From positions 1 to 20,307 of the IMG/VR virus record IMGVR_UViG_3300017967_000292: a stretch of DNA of 20,307 nucleotides; one strand, 5' to 3'. The position numbers and the translations under genes are program-made. How positions within the stretch are numbered: the first letter of the stretch is position 1; each line of letters opens with the position of its first letter. Under the pieces are notes generated by a model. That model saw only the letters and a list, made by a program, of their open reading frames with translations. It was not told the origin of the DNA and did no database searches. Of the stretch, positions 6,350 to 12,217 are shown piece by piece. This stretch comes from a virus.

Positions 6350-7249
6350 ATGACAAAACAAACTCAAGATACAGAAGCAACAATGGACTTTGTCAGTTCA
6401 CTTTTTGAAGCACGTATGACTCGTGATTCAAGCGATCAGAAAGTGTTAACTTACACAGACTGTTCTGAAAGATTGTATCTAACACTTTTGATTTTACAAC
6501 TGTTGAATCAATATCCTACATACAGACAGTTGGCTTCCAAATATGCTAGAGACACCAAACACAGCAATTACGATAGATTTAGAATGTATTCTACTGATCT
6601 ATACAACTTTGTGTATTTTGTAACAGGCAACGAAGAAGCATTGAACAAATTGAAAGATCCTGAAAGTGCCAAAGCGATGCGTAAGAAAAGTTCTTTTCCT
6701 ACAATGGCTTTCAATAGATATTTGATGGCTTTACAACAAGGATTAATTGCTCCCAGTATCATGCAGGTGTTTCTTAACATTGAAAATGGTTTAAGAATCA
6801 GTAACACAGACTACAAAAATATTAGACGAAATGTGTTTTTGTTTAACTCAATCACAGAACGTGAGAAACAAAATTTAGTCACAAGATTATTACACGCGGC
6901 AAGAGCCAAATTGAGAAGTTCAGACATTATAGAATATCTTGAAAAATTAGCCTCTGATAGGAATCTTGAAACTGGTAGAGTTGATGATAGAGAACCAACA
7001 ATCAGTATTCCTGATATTAGTACACAAGGTAGAGATTTAGCCATGTATAGATATATTGTGGGAGGGTCTAATCTTGTAGCAACCAAACGTTTTATTGACC
7101 TAGCATTGAACGGTAAATCCATTCCAGGTAGTTTGGTACAAGCATACCTACCAGCAATTAAGTTGATAGATGATATTGTGAAAGCAGGGCCATCTTTTGT
7201 TAGTGTGCTCAAGGCATTACAATCTAGAGCTCAAAAGAGCCGAAAATAA
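6350..7249 (+). CDS. Conserved phage protein, largely helical, unknown
   Basis: A 299-aa protein from the ATG at 6350; an in-frame TTG at 6335 would add five residues, but AGGA lies too close to it. The sequence is soluble and rich in helices (ERLYLTLLILQLLNQYP, EYLEKLASDR), with many Arg/Lys and no TM segment or known catalytic motif. The C-terminus is basic (RAQKSRK). It sits between likely virion genes and a small protein with its own promoter. By its place in the conserved block it may be a head or neck component, or a host-interaction protein. I cannot name a family. Confidence 0.72.
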   Translation: MTKQTQDTEATMDFVSSLFEARMTRDSSDQKVLTYTDCSERLYLTLLILQLLNQYPTYRQLASKYARDTKHSNYDRFRMYSTDLYNFVYFVTGNEEALNKLKDPESAKAMRKKSSFPTMAFNRYLMALQQGLIAPSIMQVFLNIENGLRISNTDYKNIRRNVFLFNSITEREKQNLVTRLLHAARAKLRSSDIIEYLEKLASDRNLETGRVDDREPTISIPDISTQGRDLAMYRYIVGGSNLVATKRFIDLALNGKSIPGSLVQAYLPAIKLIDDIVKAGPSFVSVLKALQSRAQKSRK

Positions 7250-7281
7250 TATAGTAGCACAAAAATTCTACCAAAAATCAC

Positions 7282-7287
7282 TAAATA
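7282..7287 (+). promoter_or_regulatory. T4-type late promoter box (ACTAAATA)
   Basis: The core lies 60 bases before the ATG at 7348. The predicted leader contains the hairpin at 7298-7314 and a strong AAGGAG site. Confidence 0.6.
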
Positions 7288-7297
7288 ATAGTAACCA

Positions 7298-7314
7298 ATC
7301 CACTGAGCGTGGAT
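7298..7314 (+). other. 5' leader hairpin before the 100-aa protein
   Basis: ATCCAC (7298-7303) pairs with GTGGAT (7309-7314) around a TGAGC loop, a few bases after the predicted late start. Stable 5' hairpins often protect highly expressed phage mRNAs. This is an inference from position. Confidence 0.4.
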
Positions 7315-7347
7315 GGCCATTAAAAAAGAGAAAAAAGGAGAAAAACA

Positions 7348-7650
7348 ATGGCAAGTAGATCAAACCCAGCAACTACTAAAGCAGGTAACGGATTAGGTCC
7401 AGTTACTAGAATCGTAACAGTAGTTAACACTGGTCAAACTCAAGAAGAGTTAGACACAGCAATCAGAAACCTACAAAACGGTGTTACAATATCTAGCGTA
7501 TTTTACCCAGGCGCAACAGTAGCCGGTATGACTGCGTTAGCAGACACTGTACACGTTGCATTACAAGGTGGAGTTGCTCCAGAAGGAACAGCATCATCTT
7601 ACGCTACAGACACAACTGTAACAGTAATAGCAACTTTTGACCAAGCGTAA
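7348..7650 (+). CDS. Small abundant-type protein, candidate virion decoration protein
   Basis: A 100-aa protein with no cysteine, rich in T, V, A, G and S, and predicted mainly beta (VTRIVTVVNTGQTQEELD, TVTVIATFDQA). It has all the hallmarks of a heavily expressed single gene: its own late-promoter box, a leader hairpin, a run of AAAAAAGGAG ending eight bases before the ATG, codon choice that differs visibly from its neighbours, and an intrinsic terminator right after it. Small beta-rich proteins with this setup in T4-like phages are often capsid or tail decoration proteins, but I do not recognise a family. The virion assignment is inferred. Confidence 0.78.
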   Translation: MASRSNPATTKAGNGLGPVTRIVTVVNTGQTQEELDTAIRNLQNGVTISSVFYPGATVAGMTALADTVHVALQGGVAPEGTASSYATDTTVTVIATFDQA

Positions 7651-7676
7651 TCGTTAGGTTAGAACGAACACGAAAA

Positions 7677-7707
7677 GAGCGTTCAGGAAACTGGACGCTC
7701 TTTTTTT
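7677..7707 (+). terminator. Intrinsic terminator
   Basis: GAGCGTTCAG (7677-7686) pairs with CTGGACGCTC (7691-7700), one G-T pair, around a GAAA tetraloop, followed by seven T. This is a textbook rho-independent terminator ending the transcript of the 100-aa gene. Confidence 0.92.
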
Positions 7708-7722
7708 ATGACATATAAGTAA

Positions 7723-7745
7723 ATGTGCTAGGAACAACAGCACAT
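7723..7745 (+). promoter_or_regulatory. Start-site hairpin with ribosome site in the loop
   Basis: ATGTGCT (7723-7729) pairs perfectly with AGCACAT (7739-7745) around the loop AGGAACAAC. The Shine-Dalgarno AGGA lies in the loop, and the first two bases of the start codon (7744-7745) are in the stem. This could serve as a translational operator for the gene at 7744. Confidence 0.5.
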
Positions 7746-8148
7746 GAGATACAAAATATTATCACTACTGGACATCACAAAGACAATGGCAAGGCGTAAT
7801 CGTTCAGAAGACGATAAGTCTATCGATCAATATGCCAACTACATGACATTTGAAAACTCATTACAATTGAGATCCAACGTTAGTATCATAGCAGGACCCA
7901 CAGTAGAAAAAATAGACATCAGCAACTTGAAGTTTGGTGACAATTACAAAGGAGAACACAATGTCTGGACTGTGTTGATAGAACCAGATTTTCCTGATGC
8001 TGTGAAGCAAGAATATTTTGAAGAGGACTTGGATTTAATTCCCATGCTGACTGGTCTGGATGAAACCATCAACATCAAAACTGGTGTGTATAGAACCACA
8101 GATAGCGATTACACCAACTTGATATTCATTAAACAGACAGATAATTAG
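7744..8148 (+). CDS. Conserved marine T4-like phage protein, unknown
   Basis: A 134-aa protein. It starts MRYKILSLLDITKTMARR and contains KFGDNYKG--NVWT and LIPMLTGLDETI. By recall these match a small protein conserved in cyanomyoviruses with no assigned function. The composition is soluble and mixed alpha/beta. The start lies at the base of a 7-bp hairpin whose loop displays the ribosome site, suggesting controlled translation. No promoter box lies between the terminator at 7677-7707 and this gene, so its transcript probably comes from read-through of that terminator. No enzymatic motif is visible. Confidence 0.75.
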   Translation: MRYKILSLLDITKTMARRNRSEDDKSIDQYANYMTFENSLQLRSNVSIIAGPTVEKIDISNLKFGDNYKGEHNVWTVLIEPDFPDAVKQEYFEEDLDLIPMLTGLDETINIKTGVYRTTDSDYTNLIFIKQTDN

Positions 8149-8159
8149 TTCACAGCAGA

Positions 8160-8167
8160 TATAAATA
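8160..8167 (+). promoter_or_regulatory. T4-type late promoter, exact TATAAATA
   Basis: Exact match to the T4 late consensus, 83 bases before the ATG at 8251. Confidence 0.65.
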
Positions 8168-8250
8168 ATAGTGTTAGGCGCAAATAGGCATAATACAAGG
8201 CATCTTCCAAGAGAAATACAACTGATAAACTAAACGGAAGAAAGAGAAAA

Positions 8251-8484
8251 ATGGCGACCGACTTAGAAAAAACAAATCTAGAAGCACACGTTGATTTGTG
8301 CGAACAGAGATATAAGAACCTTGAAACTCGTTTGACAAAAATTGAGTCCAAGGTAGAAGACATCCACGAAGACATTCAAAACGGCAATAAGAGTATGGTC
8401 AAAGTGATCATTGGTGCAACAGGAACTATTGTTGCTGGTCTATTATCCACTATTGTTGTGTTGCTATTAAAATTCCCAGGTTAA
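8251..8484 (+). CDS. Coiled-coil plus C-terminal TM protein, XhlA/holin-like
   Basis: A 77-aa protein. An N-terminal amphipathic coiled coil (about residues 8-46, YKNLETRLTKIESKVEDIHE) is followed by one hydrophobic helix (about 52-73, VIIGATGTIVAGLLSTIVVLLL). This layout matches the haemolysin XhlA-type phage proteins that work with holins at the membrane. It is preceded by a GA-rich ribosome site and, 83 bases upstream, the exact T4 late consensus, which fits a late lysis function. It is the third small TM/coiled-coil protein in this window, but its order of domains is opposite to that of the two on the minus strand. Membrane location is likely; a lysis role is inferred. Confidence 0.72.
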   Translation: MATDLEKTNLEAHVDLCEQRYKNLETRLTKIESKVEDIHEDIQNGNKSMVKVIIGATGTIVAGLLSTIVVLLLKFPG

Positions 8485-8506
8485 TACAAACACCCCCCAC
8501 AACTGC

Positions 8507-8512
8507 TAAATA
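8507..8512 (+). promoter_or_regulatory. T4-type late promoter box (GCTAAATA)
   Basis: The core lies 22 bases before the ATG at 8535, giving a predicted leader of about 17 nt. It serves the overlapping run of genes 8535-9883. Confidence 0.55.
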
Positions 8513-8534
8513 TCAATACAGATTAGGTATAGGT

Positions 8535-8888
8535 ATGAAAATTACAGAAATTGTTGCAGAATCAGTAGTTCAAGTTTGGTCACGTACCAAAGGCGGACAA
8601 ATGGTGCGTAAGTACAGATGCACAGCAGGTCCACGTAAAGGGCGTATTGTGAGTGCACCAGGAGTGTGTACTCAACCAAAAAGATTGAGTTCTGTGATGG
8701 CAATTAAAAAAGCCAAAGCACGTCGTGGTTCAACAATGAAAATCAAACGTGCCTTTACAAAGAAAACTTCTGCTCCTAGTGTTAGACTAGGCAGATTGAA
8801 TAAACAAAGAGCAGGCAGAAATGCACCACCTAGAAGATCAAGCATGAGACACAGAGGTGCTTACAACAGAAAACCGATAAGAGCATGA
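8535..8888 (+). CDS. Very basic protein with capsid-targeting-like N-terminus, candidate DNA-binding head protein
   Basis: A 117-aa, strongly basic protein (about one third Lys/Arg by eye). The leader MKITEIVAES resembles the T4 internal-protein targeting sequence with a possible V-A-E cleavage site. A conserved core follows (KYRCTAGPRKGRIVSAPGVC, two cysteines), and then a long Arg/Lys/Ser-rich tail. By recall, proteins with the same C-T-x-GP-KGRIV core occur in cyanomyoviruses and have been likened to prohead core proteins. The charge and leader suggest a protein packed with the DNA inside the capsid. It has a late promoter and overlaps the next gene by four bases (ATGA). A ribosomal-protein-like origin was considered, but no ribosomal family fits. 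Confidence 0.75.
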   Translation: MKITEIVAESVVQVWSRTKGGQMVRKYRCTAGPRKGRIVSAPGVCTQPKRLSSVMAIKKAKARRGSTMKIKRAFTKKTSAPSVRLGRLNKQRAGRNAPPRRSSMRHRGAYNRKPIRA

Positions 8889-9268
8889 AGATAAGAGAAA
8901 TTACAGAAACACCGTACCTACAAAAAACATTGAGTCAGATATCTCAACAGGTAAAAACAGGTGCACCAGTACCTCCAAACAAACTGCCTAGAGGTCCAGT
9001 AAAGTCGGCACAGATCAAAGCACCCATAAATCAAATGAACAAACAAGCAGATCAAAAACTGATGAAACCTGGAACCACATTGCCAATGCCAACAGGTCCA
9101 AACAAAGAAACAGATTATCAAGTGGATCAAGTGAAAGGTGATCAAGTAACAATGAAAACCAAAAGACCCACTCAACAAGCACCACAATCAATCACAGTGA
9201 ATAAAAAAGATTTAAATCCTGTGATCACTAATCTACAACGTAGACAAAAAGCACAAACATCACAATGA
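8885..9268 (+). CDS. Disordered basic phage protein with capsid-targeting-like N-terminus
   Basis: A 127-aa low-complexity protein rich in Q, K, P and T, probably unfolded over most of its length (for example VPPNKLPRGPVKSAQIKAP). The leader MKIREITETP again fits the MKIxE pattern with an I-T-E site. The start overlaps the stop of the basic protein by four bases, and its own stop overlaps the next start by four bases, so three genes form a coupled chain. No fold or enzyme motif is seen. It may be a head-internal protein or an assembly scaffold fragment. Confidence 0.7.
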   Translation: MKIREITETPYLQKTLSQISQQVKTGAPVPPNKLPRGPVKSAQIKAPINQMNKQADQKLMKPGTTLPMPTGPNKETDYQVDQVKGDQVTMKTKRPTQQAPQSITVNKKDLNPVITNLQRRQKAQTSQ

Positions 9269-9480
9269 AGATAAACGAACTTGTACAAGATTTTGTTATT
9301 CAAACCTCTAACGAAGAGAAAGCATTGTTAGGGAAACTAAAAGAAATAAAAAGACTAGACTCTTTTCTTGAAAGAGAACAAGAAGTGATAAGAAATCTAG
9401 TTCATAAAAGTCTAGTGCGTCGTATTGAACAAGACGGCAAAACATTGGTGGTGTTAAATGGATCTGCAAAAATTATCTGA
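9265..9480 (+). CDS. Small charged helical protein, unknown
   Basis: A 71-aa protein starting MKINELVQDF, the same N-terminal pattern as its two upstream neighbours but with Q-D in place of x-E. The rest is helical (EKALLGKLKEIKRLDSFL) and charged. ATG overlaps the previous stop by four bases. Its last 23 bases overlap the following gene in another frame. No known family. Confidence 0.68.
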   Translation: MKINELVQDFVIQTSNEEKALLGKLKEIKRLDSFLEREQEVIRNLVHKSLVRRIEQDGKTLVVLNGSAKII

Positions 9481-9883
9481 TCAACTTAAAAAATTCATAG
9501 ACGAACAAGCAGAACGTATGTGTATGCCTATTCAACACGGCAACAGTGTGCGTATTAAAAACTATGTGGTTCGTAAAAACAATCATGGATTCTTGCTGTA
9601 TGATATTAAACAGCACAAACAGGTAGCAACCACATTTACCAAAACTGCGGCATTGGCTATGGCACGTCAAATGTCCCAAAACAATAAAAGTAGTTTACGC
9701 ATTATAGGTACAACAGACGATGAAATACAGCACAAATACAATGAATGCGTATTCTACAAGCACACAATAGCCAGAACTGAGGACGACACTAGACGTGAAA
9801 CGGCTAAAATACGTTACGATATAGTTTGGGAGGACTTGTTAAGGTTAAGAGACTCCTTGGACAACTACATATTTGATAAATAA
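9458..9883 (+). CDS. Conserved marine T4-like phage protein, unknown
   Basis: A 141-aa protein. Segments MCMPIQHGNSVRIKNYVVRK and TKTAALAMARQM, plus a charged C-terminal helix (RLRDSLDNYIF), resemble by recall a conserved small cyanomyovirus protein. The middle looks like a short beta-domain (NHGFLLYDIKQHKQVATTF). It has no TM segment and no catalytic motif. The start lies inside the preceding gene. The late-promoter box for the next gene overlaps its stop codon. Confidence 0.74.
   Translation: MDLQKLSDQLKKFIDEQAERMCMPIQHGNSVRIKNYVVRKNNHGFLLYDIKQHKQVATTFTKTAALAMARQMSQNNKSSLRIIGTTDDEIQHKYNECVFYKHTIARTEDDTRRETAKIRYDIVWEDLLRLRDSLDNYIFDK
9877..9882 (+). promoter_or_regulatory. T4-type late promoter box (GATAAATA)
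   Basis: The core overlaps the preceding stop and lies 21 bases before the ATG at 9904, with an AAGGA ribosome site between. Confidence 0.6.
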
Positions 9884-9903
9884 ATTAGCGAAGGAACATA
9901 TAG

Positions 9904-11106
9904 ATGAAAATAGAGCAATTTAGACACCAAACAACCACAGAACAGTTAAACGATAGACTGGCTAAAGTGTTTGGATCAGCAATTAAACTGGATCAATTCA
10001 CTGATGAGCAATTAAAAAGTGCTCAGCAAACTGTGGTTCATAAGATTGCTAACATAGAACAAAATGAGTCCTTTGATGGTTTAAGCCATAACGAAGATTA
10101 TCACAAACAAAAAATGTTTTTAGATGTAATTAATTCTGCTCTTGAAGACAGAGCCCATGAATCAAAATTACAAAATACTATAATGGTTCAAGCAGACGAA
10201 TTAGTAGGCGATTATTTTGACCAGGACAAAGAAGCATTAAAAATGAATAAAAGTGCCGTAATTGCTGACATGAAGAAAAGACAGCAAACAGCAAAAGGTG
10301 ACGAAGCCAATGCTATACATTATGCTATTCAAAAAGTTGAACATGATTTCGAAGATGATGGTTCAATGAAAGACAATCCATACGAAGGCAACGAATTTGC
10401 TCTAGCAGTAAACAAAGCCAAAGCGGCAGGTATGAAAAAAGGCGACAAATTTAAAGTTGGTGATAAAGAATACACATTGAAAGATTGTGAAGATATGTTA
10501 GAAACAATGAAAAAGAAAAAAATGAAAGAAGCAAAACCAGATTTCCTAGACATGGACAAAGATGGCGACAAAAAAGAACCAATGAAAAAAGCAATCAAAG
10601 ATAAAGAAAAGAAAAAAATTAAAGAAGGCGCAGAAGAAAATGCCCAATTAGTAATGGCGGCTAAAGACATGGTTGACAAAGTTACAGGATGGATGGAAGA
10701 CACAGCATCTATGCAAACAGAGTCAATGTTGGAATTAGCAGATGCTGTTAGAGATGAAATGGGTGCAGAACAATCAGAACAGTTTGTAAACACAGTTAAG
10801 CCAAGTTTAGAATCTTTATATACTTCATTAGAAGCAACAAGAGAAGCACTAACAGGTGGCGTAGCCGTCCTGACAGGCGAACAAGCACCAGATACAATTG
10901 GTGCGGATGCTGAAGAACCTGCTATGGAACCTTCAACTGATGACGATGCGGATACAGATATGCCAGATGTGGCAGATGACTTTGCCGCAAGCGAACCAGC
11001 ATCAGGTGGTGAAGAACCAGCAGACAGAGGCAAAAGAGAATCATTCATAAGATTGTCTAGAAGACTTGCTGAAACACTTTCTACAAGATCAAAAAAAAAG
11101 GCTTAA
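9904..11106 (+). CDS. Large acidic/lysine-rich phage protein with EF-hand-like loop, likely virion or scaffold
   Basis: A 400-aa protein. N-terminus MKIEQFRHQT. The first 140 residues are helical and charged. Next comes a Lys-rich region with KPDFLDMDKDGDKKEPMKKA, whose D-x-D-x-D-G pattern resembles a calcium-binding EF-hand/Excalibur loop and which I recall as a signature repeated in cyanomyovirus structural proteins. A helical domain follows (about 240-320), then a very acidic, Glu/Asp/Pro-rich linker (about 330-375). The basic end (KRESFIRLSRRLAETLSTRS) finishes in KKKA. The stop comes two codons after a dnaX-type slippery site (11094-11100), so a longer -1 product is possible. An acidic scaffold-like or head-internal role is inferred. 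The antisense 239-aa frame is a shadow. Confidence 0.82.
   Translation: MKIEQFRHQTTTEQLNDRLAKVFGSAIKLDQFTDEQLKSAQQTVVHKIANIEQNESFDGLSHNEDYHKQKMFLDVINSALEDRAHESKLQNTIMVQADELVGDYFDQDKEALKMNKSAVIADMKKRQQTAKGDEANAIHYAIQKVEHDFEDDGSMKDNPYEGNEFALAVNKAKAAGMKKGDKFKVGDKEYTLKDCEDMLETMKKKKMKEAKPDFLDMDKDGDKKEPMKKAIKDKEKKKIKEGAEENAQLVMAAKDMVDKVTGWMEDTASMQTESMLELADAVRDEMGAEQSEQFVNTVKPSLESLYTSLEATREALTGGVAVLTGEQAPDTIGADAEEPAMEPSTDDDADTDMPDVADDFAASEPASGGEEPADRGKRESFIRLSRRLAETLSTRSKKKA
11094..11100 (+). promoter_or_regulatory. Putative -1 programmed frameshift site (A AAA AAG)
   Basis: In the frame of the 400-aa gene the heptamer reads A-AAA-AAG, the E. coli dnaX slippery sequence, inside a run of nine A. The zero-frame stop TAA is at 11104-11106. 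A -1 slip enters a frame open to 11429. A small GATCAGCAGTGCTGAC hairpin lies about 55 bases downstream, and no nearer structure is obvious. Confidence 0.55.
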
Positions 11107-11150
11107 TTTCTGAGGCCTCTAACATCGATTTAATTCGTGTTCTGAGAAAT

Positions 11151-11429
11151 TTGATCAGCAGTGCTGACTCACAAAATCAAAAAGCGTATTTGACTTTTGA
11201 TGCTCTTAACAAAATTTTAACCAATGTTGGAGGCGTCAGTGTCAATCATGATGCTTTCAAATCTGCATACGATTCAAACCCAGCAATAAAAAAAATGATT
11301 AAGAACTTTGATAAGTCTGGTATCACACTGGACACAGATGCAGAATCACCTGATCTGCCTACCAAAAAAGGTGCTCGTGGATCCAGTCTATCCACCATGG
11401 CAAAGAGAGCAACCAAAAAACGCCAATAA
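11151..11429 (+). CDS. -1 frame extension or separate gene, conserved T4-like phage C-terminal module
   Basis: The frame is open from 11073 to 11429 without ATG or GTG near its start. The first usual start is TTG at 11151, with no ribosome site. Read by -1 frameshift from the 400-aa gene, it would continue from 11100 (GLISEASNIDLI...) for 109 residues, giving a 508-aa protein. The encoded segment (LRNLISSADS, YDSNPAIKKMIKNFDKSGI, ending STMAKRATKKRQ) resembles, by recall, a separate small protein in cyanomyoviruses, so the reading is conserved coding sequence whichever way it is expressed. I give the minimal span; the true start is uncertain. An undercounted A in the run would also fuse the frames. 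Confidence 0.62.
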   Translation: MISSADSQNQKAYLTFDALNKILTNVGGVSVNHDAFKSAYDSNPAIKKMIKNFDKSGITLDTDAESPDLPTKKGARGSSLSTMAKRATKKRQ

Positions 11430-11432
11430 CAC

Positions 11433-11461
11433 TTGACATTTCCGCTAACATACTATACAAT
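11433..11461 (+). promoter_or_regulatory. Sigma70-like promoter, TTGACA-17-TACAAT
   Basis: Perfect -35 (11433-11438) and five of six matches at -10 (11456-11461). Predicted start is about 11468, only about eight bases before the exonuclease ATG. Confidence 0.75.
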
Positions 11462-11475
11462 TAGTATTTTGCTCA

Positions 11476-12159
11476 ATGACATTAATAACAAACAAAATCG
11501 ATTACAAAAAACTTTCACGCAGTTCTCAAAACGGAAAAAGAGTTTATCAGTGTCCGGATGGAAATGCTGTGGCAAGTGTTACCACAATATTAGATTCAAC
11601 CAAAGACAAAACACATCTTATTGAATGGCGTAAAAGAGTGGGCGAACAAACTGCCACTCGTATCACAACAGAAGCGGCAGGCATAGGAACTCGTATGCAC
11701 AAATACATTGAAGATTATATCGTCAAAGGTGCGTGGACATCACCAGGATCCAATCCGTATGCTCAACAGGCATTTGACATGGCTCAAATAGTTTACAAAA
11801 ATGCACTGGTCGATGTGAATGAAATATGGGGATCAGAAGTCAGTTTGTACTTTCCTAAAATATATGCAGGCACCACAGACTGTGTGGGAGAATACAAAGG
11901 AGCACCGTGCATCATCGACTTCAAACAAACCAACAAACCCAAAAAGAAAGAATGGATTGAAGATTATTTTTTACAATTGGTTGCTTATGCTGAAGCACAC
12001 AATGAAGTGTATGGTACAGATATTAAAGAAGGACACGTGTTTATGTGTGCTAGAGATTTGACATACCAACAATTTGACATCACACCAGCAAATTATAGCA
12101 AATACAAAGACGAATGGTGGCGTAGAGTAGAAGAATACTACATTAAACACGCAGTTTAA
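11476..12159 (+). CDS. PD-(D/E)XK exonuclease, RecB/MGME1-like phage exonuclease
   Basis: A 227-aa nuclease of the PD-(D/E)XK (RecB-like) fold, as in the cyanomyovirus exonucleases. Motifs in order: G71-T-R-M-H75, EVSLYFP (E121), AGTTDCVGEY (D135), the catalytic IIDFKQ (D148-x-K150), and the RecB-type QLVAYA (Q167..Y171). These residues bind Mg2+ and cut DNA ends. The enzyme probably degrades host DNA or processes phage ends for recombination. It is driven by a strong sigma70-like promoter, so it is early, and has almost no leader and no Shine-Dalgarno sequence. The overlapping 11433-11624 frame is rejected. The family call is strong; exact polarity and role are not known. Confidence 0.9.
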   Translation: MTLITNKIDYKKLSRSSQNGKRVYQCPDGNAVASVTTILDSTKDKTHLIEWRKRVGEQTATRITTEAAGIGTRMHKYIEDYIVKGAWTSPGSNPYAQQAFDMAQIVYKNALVDVNEIWGSEVSLYFPKIYAGTTDCVGEYKGAPCIIDFKQTNKPKKKEWIEDYFLQLVAYAEAHNEVYGTDIKEGHVFMCARDLTYQQFDITPANYSKYKDEWWRRVEEYYIKHAV

Positions 12160-12191
12160 ATATCAATATCAATTTACATCATATACAACGA

Positions 12192-12197
12192 TAAATA
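12192..12197 (+). promoter_or_regulatory. T4-type late promoter box (GATAAATA)
   Basis: The core lies 20 bases before the TTG start at 12218, followed by an AGGAG ribosome site. It fits a late structural gene. Confidence 0.65.
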
Positions 12198-12217
12198 CTC
12201 ACAGCAGGAGAAAAACA

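Noticed and set aside
6811-7212. 133-aa minus-strand open frame
   Set aside because: It lies wholly within the 299-aa plus gene, has no ribosome site or promoter, and its composition reads as an antisense shadow.
10329-11048. 239-aa minus-strand open frame, Ser-rich
   Set aside because: It is the antisense shadow of the Lys/Glu/Asp-rich 400-aa gene; its Ser/Phe bias follows from the opposite-strand codons, and it has no ribosome site.
11433-11624. 63-aa plus-strand frame starting TTG at 11433
   Set aside because: The start is part of the TTGACA -35 box, and the frame lies inside the exonuclease promoter and gene.
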